A program made the translations under genes and the position numbers. A stretch of DNA of 64,000 nt from Algoriphagus aquimarinus (lineage in GTDB: Bacteria; Bacteroidota; Bacteroidia; Cytophagales; Cyclobacteriaceae): assembly GCF_900112005.1 (NCBI RefSeq), contig NZ_FOKK01000017.1:1-64000 (forward strand). The letters are read 5' to 3'. Numbering within the stretch: position 1 is the stretch's first letter; each line of letters starts with the position of its first letter. Below are positions 9,326 through 18,648 of this stretch, in pieces. Below the pieces are notes generated by a model, which saw only the letters and a program-made list of their open reading frames with translations, made no database searches and was not told the origin of the DNA.

Positions 9326-10477
9326 ATGAATAATAGATCACAGTTTTTCTGGTCCTTTCTTCTTGTTTTCTCATTTACTTCATCATTATCAATGGCTTCC
9401 GAGCTTACTTCTATCGATTCGGTGGGAGTGCAGCGTATAGGAGATCAGTCTTACATTCTTCATGAAGTTGATCCAAAGGAGACTCTTTTCGGGATTTCCC
9501 GCCGATATAAAGCAGCTGTAAGTGATATTGTCAATGCTAATCCTGTTTTGAAAGAAGGGTTGAAGATTGGCCAAACGATCAAAGTACCTTTTGTTTCGAT
9601 GGCTGAACTTCCTGCTGGTTCTGTATTGCATAATGTAGTTCCTGGCGAAACGCTTTTCTCCATTTCAAAGAAGTATGGAGTATCTGTAGAAAGTGTGATG
9701 AAGGACAATGGTATGAAAGGTAATGATCTAAGTGTAGGTCAGTCCTTGATTATTGAGCCGGCTGTTCCAATTGCTGTCGCAAAAGAACCAGTTGTTGTTG
9801 CTACTACCACGACCACAACAGAGGGTAAGGCAAAAGAAAAACCTGCTAAAAAAGTAGAGGAAGCTCCGAAAGTGAAAGAGAAAGTGGAGCCTACTCCTAA
9901 ACCTGAAGCGGTAAAAGCTGCATATCCTGAGACTGTTGCCAAAACAAGTAAGCCAATGGTGCCCGGTGAGTGGAGATCTCATACTGTTCAAAGTGGAGAA
10001 ACACTTTTTTCTATTGCTAGTCAGCATTCAGCTCGGGTTGAAGATTTGATTACATGGAATGCATTGACGTCAAATAATCTGCAGCAAGGCCAAGTATTGA
10101 AAGTGGGTCGCGGTGCAATGGAAGAGTCTACTGTTCCGGTGATCGGCACTCCAAGAGTAGTTTCCAGTGTAGATGAAATGATGGTGGAGCCTGCAGATGC
10201 TTCTGGAGGTTTTAAAAATATTAAAGAAACAGGCCAAGCTGAACTTATTGAAGGTACAGGTGGCCATAAAAAATATCTAGTGCTTCACAGAACTGCTCCA
10301 GTCGGTACGATCATGAGAGTGAAAAATGAAGAGAATGACGTGACGATTTTCGCTAGAGTAGTAGGTACTCTTCCACAAACTGGCGACAATAGTAAATTAG
10401 TGATTAAGCTTTCTCAGGCAGCATTTGATCAGTTGAAAGCTGTGAATGGTAGATTCCCTGTTGAAGTGATGTATTAA
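9326..10477 (+). CDS. Secreted LysM protein with double-psi-barrel-like C-terminus
   Basis: 383 residues. The start at MNNRSQFFWS leaves a clean signal peptide ending near SLSMAS. The longer ORF adds 23 unlikely residues. Three LysM peptidoglycan-binding modules follow, each with a GETLF.I/KETLFGIS core: residues about 45-90, 96-140 and 218-262. A Lys/Pro/Val-rich linker of about 60 residues lies between modules two and three. The last 85 residues, with YLVLHRTAPVGTIMRVKNE and a LPQTGDNSKLVIKLS segment, resemble the RlpA-type double-psi beta-barrel. It probably binds and perhaps modifies the cell wall. Catalysis is unproven. Confidence 0.82.
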   Translation: MNNRSQFFWSFLLVFSFTSSLSMASELTSIDSVGVQRIGDQSYILHEVDPKETLFGISRRYKAAVSDIVNANPVLKEGLKIGQTIKVPFVSMAELPAGSVLHNVVPGETLFSISKKYGVSVESVMKDNGMKGNDLSVGQSLIIEPAVPIAVAKEPVVVATTTTTTEGKAKEKPAKKVEEAPKVKEKVEPTPKPEAVKAAYPETVAKTSKPMVPGEWRSHTVQSGETLFSIASQHSARVEDLITWNALTSNNLQQGQVLKVGRGAMEESTVPVIGTPRVVSSVDEMMVEPADASGGFKNIKETGQAELIEGTGGHKKYLVLHRTAPVGTIMRVKNEENDVTIFARVVGTLPQTGDNSKLVIKLSQAAFDQLKAVNGRFPVEVMY

Positions 10478-10555
10478 GAAGCTGGAAGACCGAAGACAGG
10501 AGACAGAAGTAGCTTTCCAATGAAAGACTACAATATCCCCAACATACTTATATTT

Positions 10556-10586
10556 AGAAGACCGTCAGATTTGGCGGTCTTCTTGC
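10556..10586 (+). terminator. Rho-independent terminator after the LysM gene
   Basis: 12-bp stem with one G-U pair (10556-10567 with 10572-10583, loop GATT). The following T-run is short and impure, so the terminator is moderate. Confidence 0.65.
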
Positions 10587-10669
10587 GTTTTGAACCTATA
10601 GTTTACTCCTTAGGTTTTAAGAGGGAATTTTGGTTTCCGGAAAGCCACTGCTAATTTTGCATTCCAGCT

Positions 10670-11224
10670 ATGAATAAAGTCCAACTCATATTCCACCACA
10701 TTTTCCGATTTATCTGGAATTTGATTTTTATTATTTCCTATCCGATTTTGGCAAGTTTCGGCTTACTATTTATAGGAGTGACCTATGTGTTTTCTTTGCT
10801 CTCTCGGTTTTTGAATAGACTTAGACCTGAAGGGAATAAAGTTGTTTTGAAGCAATCTGAATGGGAGGATTTACCATATTCTGGTGAATTGTTGGAAGCC
10901 AAACTGATCAAGCAAATTGTATTTGGTCCTGCTGGATTCCAGTTTAGGAGAAAAGATGGAGTGCCCTCTATTCTCTCTGATTTCGTGTTTGGAAAAAAAG
11001 TAAGAGTGCTTGAAGAAGGATTTCTTTTAGAGAAATGGAATAGTACGGATTCTAAGGATTTGCCAGATTTTGATATTTGCCTTTATGATCCAGATGAAGA
11101 TTCACTTCGCTCTCTTACTAATATCAAATGTTTTGACTGGCACGTTTCAGAGAAAGTAGAAAATGAGTTGTGCTTCAAATGGTTTGATGGTACACAAGGT
11201 GGGGAAGTGAAAGTGGCTATTTGA
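10670..11224 (+). CDS. Membrane-anchored protein of unknown function
   Basis: 184 residues. A long hydrophobic stretch at residues about 12-47 contains one or two membrane helices, then a basic turn (NRLRPEGNK) suggests that the remainder is cytoplasmic. The soluble part is rich in acidic and aromatic residues and shows no motif I recognise. The stop overlaps the start of the TIGR02757 gene by one base, so the two are probably co-expressed. Confidence 0.65.
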   Translation: MNKVQLIFHHIFRFIWNLIFIISYPILASFGLLFIGVTYVFSLLSRFLNRLRPEGNKVVLKQSEWEDLPYSGELLEAKLIKQIVFGPAGFQFRRKDGVPSILSDFVFGKKVRVLEEGFLLEKWNSTDSKDLPDFDICLYDPDEDSLRSLTNIKCFDWHVSEKVENELCFKWFDGTQGGEVKVAI

Positions 11225-11991
11225 TGCATAACCTAAAGGATTTTTTAGACGAGAAAGTAGAACAATACAATCGTCCTGGATTTATCACGCTTGATCCAAT
11301 ATCAATTCCACATCGATTTTCCAAAAAGGAGGATATTGAAATTTCTGGTTTCTTTGCTGCTATTTTGGCTTGGGGGCAGCGCAAGACAATCATTAATAAA
11401 TGCATAGAATTGTTTCAGATGATGGACAATTCACCGCATGACTTTTTGCTGAATCATCAAGAAGATGATCTGAAACCGTTTTTGAACTTCAAGCATAGAA
11501 CCTTCAATGACATCGATACTTTATATTTTATTCACTTCTTAAGTTGGTTTTACAAAAAGCATGATTCCCTTGAAGAAGCCTTTCTACTTGGGCAGACAGG
11601 CGAAATAGATGCCATGCAATCTATTCTGACAAGATTTCAAGAATTCTTCTTTTCAATTCCAGATTCTCCACATCGCACCCGAAAGCATATTGCCACACCA
11701 AGTCGTAAGGCTGCATGTAAGCGTATTAATATGTACTTGCGTTGGATGGTGAGAGATGATGATAAAGGAGTCGATTTTGGGATTTGGAAGAAGATCTCAC
11801 CCTCGCAATTGATTTGCCCTTGTGATCTGCACGTGGATAGAGTAGGGAGGAAGCTTGGGATGATTTCCAGAAAGCAAACCGATTGGTTGACTGCTTTGGA
11901 GTTAACAGCGAAACTTCGGGAGTTTGACGCAGCTGATCCTGTCAAATATGACTTTGCTCTTTTTGGGCTGGGAGTGGAAGAGAAGTTTTGA
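11224..11991 (+). CDS. TIGR02757 family protein (DUF2400)
   Basis: 255 residues of the TIGR02757/DUF2400 family, a Bacteroidota and Proteobacteria family of unknown function. Characteristic segments are ISIPHRF near residue 27, FFAAILAWGQRKTI near 45, and DLHVDRVGRKLG in the C-terminal part. The conserved helical layout with a terminal cysteine/histidine region (SQLICPCDLHVDR) has been likened to DNA glycosylase folds, but no activity is established. I start at the ATG overlapping the previous stop, not the adjacent upstream TTG. Confidence 0.85.
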   Translation: MHNLKDFLDEKVEQYNRPGFITLDPISIPHRFSKKEDIEISGFFAAILAWGQRKTIINKCIELFQMMDNSPHDFLLNHQEDDLKPFLNFKHRTFNDIDTLYFIHFLSWFYKKHDSLEEAFLLGQTGEIDAMQSILTRFQEFFFSIPDSPHRTRKHIATPSRKAACKRINMYLRWMVRDDDKGVDFGIWKKISPSQLICPCDLHVDRVGRKLGMISRKQTDWLTALELTAKLREFDAADPVKYDFALFGLGVEEKF

Positions 11992-12043
11992 GGGCTGTCT
12001 GATTAATTAAAAGAACCAGACAACCTTCTATTGTAGAGCAGCC

Positions 12044-13261
12044 TTAATGAAATTTCTTCAACTCAGGAGCATCTGCCACTGTGGAAAATTCTCTAGCGAT
12101 TCGTTCTGCATAATCATCCAGGAGTTGCATCACTCGATCCTGATTTTTAGACTTCACAATCAAGCCAGCATGGTATTCCAGTGGAACTCTAAAGTAAACC
12201 TCAGGATCATCGAAACTACTCAAATCAGGATGTTCAAATTTAGAAAGTGTCAGCAAGATTCCTGCGTAGTTCTTGGCAACTTTCGGTAGTTTGTAAGTGT
12301 AGTCTTTGGCGAGAGAATCTTCGATTTTCGCCCATTCAGCCCAGAGATTGATATCTGTTGCTGCTTCCACCATTTCTGCCAAATGTGCTCCTCCTACACG
12401 GGAGGATGTTTCGAGGAAGTAAATCTCTCCATCCTCACGTGATTTGATGAATTCTGTATGCGTTGCTCCTGACTTCATGCCGAATGCTTTCATGATCGCA
12501 GCATTCGCTTTTTTGATCGCTTTTTCATCGTCAGATCCATACTTCAAATTCGCCGAGCGGAAGATCCCGCCACCTAAGGAAATTTCCATCGGCGTGGACA
12601 AATATCTCGACACGGAGCTGAAGAGGTTTTTCCCATCCAGCATCAACCCATCCACATGATAGACATCACCTGGTTTGAATTGTTCTACTAAATAATACAG
12701 TCTATTATCTCCTAATTCATGGATGTTTTCCCAAAGCGAGTCTTTGTCGTGAACCTTGATGATTCCATGCGCAGAAGCTTCGGAACGAGGTTTTAACACC
12801 CATGGCGCAGGGATGTGATCAGCAAACTGATTGATGTCGTCGTCATTGAATAGCGGTGCAAAGGCTGGAACTTTGATGTCTGAGTCATGTGCTTTGATAC
12901 GCATGGCCAGCTTGTCCCGGAAAAATCGCCCCGTAGTCTGACCCATTCCTGGAATTCTAAGGTTTTCGCGGAGATAAGTAGCTTTTTCCACGTCATAATC
13001 ATCGAGAGCAACGATGCTTTCGATCTTATGATTTTTCATCAACCCACCTACGCCTTTCATCAAAAGCTCAAGGTCCCAGTCCAAATCCTGACCAGGCATA
13101 TAGAAGATCTCATCTATGTATTCGAATGCCCAGGGCTTGTTTTTCAGTTTTTCAGAAGTGACTAAAAAGACACGATTGCCTTGCTTTTTCAACTGAGTTA
13201 AAAATGCATTTCCCTTGAAAAAGTTAGAAATGCAGAGAAAAGTCTTGCCCTGATCGTCCAT
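12044..13261 (-). CDS. ATP-grasp domain protein (carboxylate-amine ligase-like)
   Basis: 405 residues. Residues about 1-100 form a Rossmann-like pre-ATP-grasp domain. Residues about 110-320 form the ATP-grasp fold: WVLKPRSEASAHGI gives the ATP-binding lysine and glycine-rich loop, YYLVEQF the hinge, and EIYFLETSSRVGGAH the metal-binding Glu/Asn-type region. Enzymes of this class join a carboxylate to an amine or thiol through an acyl phosphate. The substrate cannot be read from sequence. The start lies 2 bases from the leucyl aminopeptidase stop, suggesting a two-gene operon and possibly dipeptide-related chemistry. Confidence 0.8.
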   Translation of the reverse strand: MDDQGKTFLCISNFFKGNAFLTQLKKQGNRVFLVTSEKLKNKPWAFEYIDEIFYMPGQDLDWDLELLMKGVGGLMKNHKIESIVALDDYDVEKATYLRENLRIPGMGQTTGRFFRDKLAMRIKAHDSDIKVPAFAPLFNDDDINQFADHIPAPWVLKPRSEASAHGIIKVHDKDSLWENIHELGDNRLYYLVEQFKPGDVYHVDGLMLDGKNLFSSVSRYLSTPMEISLGGGIFRSANLKYGSDDEKAIKKANAAIMKAFGMKSGATHTEFIKSREDGEIYFLETSSRVGGAHLAEMVEAATDINLWAEWAKIEDSLAKDYTYKLPKVAKNYAGILLTLSKFEHPDLSSFDDPEVYFRVPLEYHAGLIVKSKNQDRVMQLLDDYAERIAREFSTVADAPELKKFH

Positions 13262-13263
13262 AA

Positions 13264-14691
13264 TTACAATTGATTTTCGATGAATTTAAGTAATAATTGC
13301 ACTCCAAAAGCAGTCCCAGACTTAGTTTTGGTAAATTCGCTATCGCCAAAAGCTACTCCAGCAATATCCAAATGCGCCCAAGAAGGATGCTCATGGATAA
13401 AAGCTTCTAGAAATTTGGCCGCTGTAATAGCTCCAGCGATTGGTTTTCCATGGTAATTTTTAATATCTGCGATTTCTGAATCCATTTCTGAGCGGTAGCT
13501 TTCCCACATCGGAAGTGGCCAAACTTTCTCGCCTGATTGCATGCCTGCTTCACGAAGTGAATTTGAAATAGCATCAGAATTAGAGAAAAGAGCTCCGCAT
13601 TCGTAGCCGAAAGTGCCAACACTACTTCCTGTCAAAGTTGCCAAATCGATTAGCTGATCCACTTGGTAGTTCTTAACTAGGTAAGAAAGACCATCCGCTA
13701 ATATCAATCGACCTTCGGCATCCGTATCGATTACTTCTATGCTCAATCCTGCATGAGAACCGATGACTTGGGATGGGAGGTAAGCATCCTTGTCTACAGA
13801 GTTTTCTACGGCTGGGACGATGGCGGTAAGATTGATAGGAAGCTTGAGTGCAGCGATTAGCTGAGTTGCAGCTAGAACAGCAGCGGCACCACCCATATCA
13901 GATTTCATGTACACCATGCCCTGTGTTTTGATATTCAATCCTCCAGTGTCAAAAGTGACTCCCTTTCCCACTAAACCTACGTGGGATTTGGCTTCAGGAT
14001 TTCTGTACTCCATGATGATGAATTTTGGTGCTTTTGCACTGCCTCGAGCAACAGCCAAAAAGGCATCCAATCCTTCTGATTTAGCTTTTTCTTCGTCAAA
14101 TATGGTGACAGTAAAGCCATGTTCTGCACCTTGCTCCACAGCCCAGTTCGCCAAATATTCTGGTGTAACGACATTGGGAGGAAGATCAACTAATTTGAAT
14201 CCTTCGATTTTAGCAGCAGCAATTTTCGCCGCGCGATCACATGTTTTATCTATTCCTTGAGAAGAGGAGATGACATTGATTTCTAAGTTTGAGAAGTCTT
14301 TCTGACCTTCTTTCTTTTGCTTAAAAAAGCCAATGCTGTACGCGCCAAGCTGAAAACCAACCAGAGCACTTTCAATTAATTCTGTAGAAAAGTCATCAGA
14401 GAAATCAATAGTAGCAGAAGTTTCTACCAGATCTTTGTTTTTGGAAAGCACTCTACGGAATGACTTTTCTATGCTAGCAACATCAGGTTTATCTCCCAAT
14501 CCTATAAGTAATATCAACCGCCCATCAATTTCCAATTGATAGGAAGTATCCTTTTTACCAGAGAAAAGTGAAGGATTTACAGTAAAGCCTGCAAGTTTTT
14601 CTTTGAGAACTGCTTCTGGGTTTGTGCCCAAAATTGGGATGATAAGAAGGCTTGAATTGGTGCTTGAGTCTGATTGTATATTGAACTGCAT
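13264..14691 (-). CDS. pepA: Leucyl aminopeptidase, M17 family
   Basis: 475-residue cytosolic hexameric aminopeptidase using two metal ions. The metal and catalytic residues are visible: K243 and D248 in VGKGVTFDTGG, K255 nearby, D265 in MKSDMGG, and D324/E326 in the DTDAEGRLILADGL signature with its catalytic arginine. The usual form is NTDAEGR, so one Asn is replaced by Asp. The N-terminal 150 residues form the variable domain. It precedes the ATP-grasp gene by 2 bases on the same strand. Confidence 0.92.
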   Translation of the reverse strand: MQFNIQSDSSTNSSLLIIPILGTNPEAVLKEKLAGFTVNPSLFSGKKDTSYQLEIDGRLILLIGLGDKPDVASIEKSFRRVLSKNKDLVETSATIDFSDDFSTELIESALVGFQLGAYSIGFFKQKKEGQKDFSNLEINVISSSQGIDKTCDRAAKIAAAKIEGFKLVDLPPNVVTPEYLANWAVEQGAEHGFTVTIFDEEKAKSEGLDAFLAVARGSAKAPKFIIMEYRNPEAKSHVGLVGKGVTFDTGGLNIKTQGMVYMKSDMGGAAAVLAATQLIAALKLPINLTAIVPAVENSVDKDAYLPSQVIGSHAGLSIEVIDTDAEGRLILADGLSYLVKNYQVDQLIDLATLTGSSVGTFGYECGALFSNSDAISNSLREAGMQSGEKVWPLPMWESYRSEMDSEIADIKNYHGKPIAGAITAAKFLEAFIHEHPSWAHLDIAGVAFGDSEFTKTKSGTAFGVQLLLKFIENQL

Positions 14692-14710
14692 AGTTTGTTG
14701 CTTTCGCTGA

Positions 14711-15841
14711 TTAATCTTCTTTATTACTGAAAAATAGCCATTCTATGGCTTTCGGGAACTCGTCGCTCCAATAAGTCTCGTTGTGCTTGCCTTCTTCATT
14801 GATGCTGAGATGAACTTTCATTTTACCTTTTAAGCTTTCTCTTTTGAGTAAGCGTTTACGGAATTTGAGAACATGTTTTACCATAGTTTCACTCTCATCG
14901 CCACCTGCATAGAGGTAAAGCCTGGTGTCCTGAGGTTCGAAAATATCAAGAAAACCCAGTTTGATTTTAGGTATCACCCAAAGTGAGGGAGAGAAAACCA
15001 TTAGTTTCCCAAAAACCTCTGGATAAATAAGGCCTGAGAAAATACTCACCAAACCTCCCATGGAACTGCCGCCAATTCCAGTGAATTCCCGCTCGGTCTT
15101 AGTTCGATAGGTATTGTCTACAAAAGGTTTCAGAGTGTCCGTGATGAATCGAATATACTTCTTACCACTTCCTGCGCCTAGCACAGTTTTGCCTACGTTA
15201 TATTCCTGCAAACGCTCGGACTCCCCATGTTCTACAGCGATGACGATGATTTTGCCAATGCCGTAGTCAGACATTACAGCGAGTTTCTTGTCTATCTGCC
15301 AATTGCCAAATGCAGCATTTTCATTGAAAAGGTTCTGAGCATCATGCAGGTAAAGAACTGGATAAGTTTCATCGCTGCTGTTATAATCGTGCGGTAGTAG
15401 AGCCCAAACTTTGCGTGTCTTATTGAGTTGCGGGATTTCAAATTCCTCAGAAATCAAACGTATGATTGGAAGCTGACTTGGCCGATAGGGTAGCCAGTTT
15501 TTACGCCATTTTGCTACTTTTTCGACCTTGGTGTCCTTATCGTCATCCCAAGATCTATTTGGAGTTCTATTGCCATAGCGATCGATCTCTACTTCTGACC
15601 AATCACCTTTGGTGAATTTATAGATAAGCTCTTTTTCAAATTCTGAACTAGGAGGAAAAGTAAACTCATACTTTCCTTTGGCACATTTTTTCATCAGATA
15701 ACGACGATCCTGAGTTGCCCAATTATTGAAATTACCTGAGATATAAACAGGCCTTTCATCGTCAATAGGGGTATTCAGAATTATGGTTTTCGTCTTTGTG
15801 GCTTGTGGGGTGTTTATATTCGATTGTGATTCAGAATTCAT
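14711..15841 (-). CDS. Alpha/beta-hydrolase esterase with N-terminal CBM48-like domain
   Basis: 376 residues. Residues about 18-110 form an E-set/CBM48-like domain (VYISGNFNNW, YEFTFPP). Residues about 130-370 form a Fes/IroE-like esterase with the nucleophile S260 in GIGGSSMGGL, a LYLHDAQNLF segment near 165 and a probable catalytic histidine in the EEGKHNETYW segment. No signal peptide is seen, so it is likely cytoplasmic. The family hydrolyses siderophore or acyl esters. The glycan-binding-like domain hints at a carbohydrate ester instead. The substrate is unknown. Confidence 0.83.
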   Translation of the reverse strand: MNSESQSNINTPQATKTKTIILNTPIDDERPVYISGNFNNWATQDRRYLMKKCAKGKYEFTFPPSSEFEKELIYKFTKGDWSEVEIDRYGNRTPNRSWDDDKDTKVEKVAKWRKNWLPYRPSQLPIIRLISEEFEIPQLNKTRKVWALLPHDYNSSDETYPVLYLHDAQNLFNENAAFGNWQIDKKLAVMSDYGIGKIIVIAVEHGESERLQEYNVGKTVLGAGSGKKYIRFITDTLKPFVDNTYRTKTEREFTGIGGSSMGGLVSIFSGLIYPEVFGKLMVFSPSLWVIPKIKLGFLDIFEPQDTRLYLYAGGDESETMVKHVLKFRKRLLKRESLKGKMKVHLSINEEGKHNETYWSDEFPKAIEWLFFSNKED

Positions 15842-15919
15842 TCAATTGGGTGATTATGGGCTAAACCCAGATTGCAAAAATAAGGGTTGCAGGCATACCA
15901 ATGAAAAAAACTTCTGTTC

Positions 15920-17647
15920 TTAAATCTTTTCATCAGGGCGGAAACGAATCTCATCAGGGTAGGGGAAAGCATGTATCAACTCACCAGCCGCTATTCTTTG
16001 TTGGACTCCTTGCCAATAAACTGGATCAAAAAGATCTTTGTGGTAATCCAGAAAATGATCCTTAATATCTTTCCTTCCTATCATCCATCGCTTGAAGTCT
16101 TCCGGGAAAACGTCATTTTTTGCAATGGAGTACCATGGCTCTGGAGCATATATCTGCTCATAGGTTTCAGCTTTAGGCTTGACTCGAAAGTTCATATCCG
16201 TCAGAAATTCTATTTCATCATAATCATAGAAAATCACCCGCTTTTGGCGGGTAAGGCCGAAGTTTTTGGTCATCATGTCGCCCGGGAAAATATTTGCCTG
16301 AGCCAGTTGTAGGATAGATCTTCCATAGTCTTCAGCCGCTTTCATTCCTTCCTCAGTGCTGCAATGCTCCAAGAATAGATTTAAAGGTTCCATTCTACGC
16401 TCTGTATATAAGTGCTTGATGATTAGATGAGAGTCGGTGACAATTAGGTGAGAATTGGTAGTTTTTCGGAGTTCTATCATCAAATCAGCACTGATCCTAC
16501 CGATAGGTATCTTAAAATATTCAAACTCGTGTGTATCTGCCATTCTTCCTACCCGATCATGTAGAGAAACCAGCTTATACTTGCCACGAACTTCTTGCCT
16601 AGTCATGGTTTTTGGAGGTTCAAAATGATCCTTGATCATTTTGAATACAATGTTCAAGGAAGGCAACGTGAATACTGTCATTACCATTCCTTTAATTCCT
16701 GCAGCTACTTCAAATTGATCATCACTAGCTTCTAAGTGATGGAGAAAATCTCTATAGAATAAGGTTTTTCCATGCTTGTTGAATCCGATAGCATTGTAGA
16801 GTTCGTGGATTTTCTTGTGCGGGATAACTGAGTTGAGGAATCCGACTACTTGGGATGGGATTTCGGCTTCGACCATGAAATATGATCTGGTAAAGCTGAA
16901 CATGCTACTCATCAGATTTGGATCAAAAATCAAAGTATCTACGAAAACTCCCTTTTTTCCGTGTACCACTGGGATGATGAAAGGCATCCATTTATGTCCT
17001 AGAAAAGTCCTTCCTATTAAATAGGCAGCCTTATTTCGGTAAAAAACGGATTTCAAAATCTGAGTTTTCGTCTCAGGACCGACCCTATATCTAGTTAAAA
17101 TAACTTTTTTAACACTGGCTATTAAGAATTTGATGTCCTGTTCCTTATCCATGAATGGAGCGCCAAAGTCATAATCATCCAGTATTTGCCTGATATTTTT
17201 TTCCAATCCAAGAAAGGAAGGGTAAGTCCTGAGCAGTTCCTCGGACTCTCTCACTGTACAGGAATCGAAACCTTCCATGACAAACATCAAGTCCTCATCG
17301 ATTGTCAATTTAGGATAGGCTTTCCGGATGACTGAGTTGAAAAATGTTTCTGCAAGTTCGAGATCAGGTCTTTTGGTAATCAGTAATTGATACTGAAACT
17401 TTATTTCCTTCCAACTCGAGAAATCAGATGCCTGATCACCCAGCATTTCTTTGCACTCCTGTGCGAGGGGAAATAGTAAATCTTTGTAGAGTCGAAGCCT
17501 TTGCTTGTTATTTAAATGAGTTGCATGCCAGGCTTTTTCGCTAAAATATTTGGGTGCTAATCGAGTGTAGGTGTTGAAAAGCTCCATGTAAGTAATGAAG
17601 CCAGTTTCAATTTTCTCAGCTAATTGTTTCGGAAGTGTTAAGGGCAT
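15920..17647 (-). CDS. aceK: Isocitrate dehydrogenase kinase/phosphatase
   Basis: 575 residues, normal for AceK (about 578 in E. coli). AceK phosphorylates isocitrate dehydrogenase to divert carbon through the glyoxylate shunt and removes the phosphate again. The kinase-like half is clear: GFNKHGKTLFYRDF, FKMIKDHFEPPK, the metal-binding DMMTKNFGL and the FYDYDEIEFL segment, and C-terminal APEPWYSIAKNDVFPE. It stands alone here. aceA and aceB, its operon partners in enterobacteria, are absent from the window. Identity is firm. Confidence 0.93.
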   Translation of the reverse strand: MPLTLPKQLAEKIETGFITYMELFNTYTRLAPKYFSEKAWHATHLNNKQRLRLYKDLLFPLAQECKEMLGDQASDFSSWKEIKFQYQLLITKRPDLELAETFFNSVIRKAYPKLTIDEDLMFVMEGFDSCTVRESEELLRTYPSFLGLEKNIRQILDDYDFGAPFMDKEQDIKFLIASVKKVILTRYRVGPETKTQILKSVFYRNKAAYLIGRTFLGHKWMPFIIPVVHGKKGVFVDTLIFDPNLMSSMFSFTRSYFMVEAEIPSQVVGFLNSVIPHKKIHELYNAIGFNKHGKTLFYRDFLHHLEASDDQFEVAAGIKGMVMTVFTLPSLNIVFKMIKDHFEPPKTMTRQEVRGKYKLVSLHDRVGRMADTHEFEYFKIPIGRISADLMIELRKTTNSHLIVTDSHLIIKHLYTERRMEPLNLFLEHCSTEEGMKAAEDYGRSILQLAQANIFPGDMMTKNFGLTRQKRVIFYDYDEIEFLTDMNFRVKPKAETYEQIYAPEPWYSIAKNDVFPEDFKRWMIGRKDIKDHFLDYHKDLFDPVYWQGVQQRIAAGELIHAFPYPDEIRFRPDEKI

Positions 17648-17963
17648 AAAAGTTTATTCGCTGAAACTTAATGTAAAGCTCAAATTTAATTGAAAATATT
17701 TTTGGCGTTTGCTAAGATATAATTTCGTTGATTTTTAAGGGTTTATCTCAGAAAATCTTTGGGGAAATAAAATTTCGAAAATCTTTCGCAATCGATTGTT
17801 TGGAGTATATGAAAACATTTTATAATTTTCGGAGGTATTCATAAAACGAATATCTACAATAGGTTTAATAGGTTTGAGAGCAGGAAAAGGTTGGGTCAAT
17901 GTCCCAACCTTTTTTGATTTTTAGTCATCAAGACTTAGCTTAACCTTCTCAATTAAAACTTCT
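17648..17963. other. Divergent intergenic region with internal terminator
   Basis: 316 bases between aceK (minus) and a lipoprotein gene (plus). Besides the promoters it contains a strong terminator hairpin (17885-17917) that no annotated plus-strand gene needs. A tiny ORF of 11 codons lies at 17809-17844 behind a GGAG-like ribosome binding site. A short independent transcript or leader is therefore possible. A weak Bacteroidota-like promoter (TTTG at 17701, TAATTTCG at 17720) precedes it. Confidence 0.45.
17885..17917 (+). terminator. Rho-independent terminator inside a divergent gap
   Basis: 11-bp perfect stem (17885-17895 with 17903-17913, loop of 7) followed by more T residues on the plus strand. 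It has no upstream annotated plus-strand gene to terminate. Confidence 0.8.
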
Positions 17964-18647
17964 ATGGGGAGTCCGAAATTTACACTTACTTATTTAGCAG
18001 CTTTTAGCGTTGCCTTAATCTCACTTTTTTCTTGTGATTCTAGTGAAAAGAGCACTAATGAACGCATAGAAAATATTACGCTGGACGAAGAAGAACTAGA
18101 TCGAAACAGATCTCAAATAGATTTGGCATTTGCGCAAAATAAGAATTGGTATACGCACTGGAGCAGTGACCTAGGAATGTTTGATGCTTCTCAGTTCGAG
18201 TTGGTGATGACAGACTCTATTGATCCCATGGAAATGCCTGAACGTAATCCAATTCTTAAGGGTGACCCGTTGTTTCCATATCAAATGCCTCATCCAACTG
18301 GGAACGGGACGATAGATATTTATAGTTACAAAGTCGAAGCGCAGGATGCTATAGATACTCCCTTCCTTAATCCAGATTCCGAAGTCGTCTGGTATAAGGA
18401 AGATGGGATGAAAGAACGCTTACTCTTTATGGGACCTTCAGGTATGTTTGAGGAAGGACTTTGGCTGAGCGAAAGTGAGTTTTTAGTACTTGGTTTTTTT
18501 CAGGAAGAAGCTGGCTATAGACCTATGGCTTGGCTGATCAATGTTGAGAATCATACCCTGAGACAATTTCAGATGAATAAAGTTTCAGAATCCTATGTGC
18601 CACAATCGTATATCAATTCAAAAATCAAACAGGTAGATTTGGGCTAA
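17964..18647 (+). CDS. Hypothetical lipoprotein
   Basis: 227 residues with a lipoprotein signal peptide: hydrophobic segment to residue 23, lipobox LFSC with the lipidated cysteine at C24. It should be anchored in the outer or inner membrane. No known domain is recognised. The mature part is acidic, with an extended beta-rich look. It sits one base before the Nudix gene, with which it is likely co-transcribed. Confidence 0.72.
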   Translation: MGSPKFTLTYLAAFSVALISLFSCDSSEKSTNERIENITLDEEELDRNRSQIDLAFAQNKNWYTHWSSDLGMFDASQFELVMTDSIDPMEMPERNPILKGDPLFPYQMPHPTGNGTIDIYSYKVEAQDAIDTPFLNPDSEVVWYKEDGMKERLLFMGPSGMFEEGLWLSESEFLVLGFFQEEAGYRPMAWLINVENHTLRQFQMNKVSESYVPQSYINSKIKQVDLG

Positions 18648-18648
18648 T

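Noticed and set aside
12000..12043. Weak hairpin (GGCTGTCTG with CAGACAACC) between the TIGR02757 and ATP-grasp genes
   Set aside because: It has a mismatch, a long loop and no T-run, so I do not call it a terminator.
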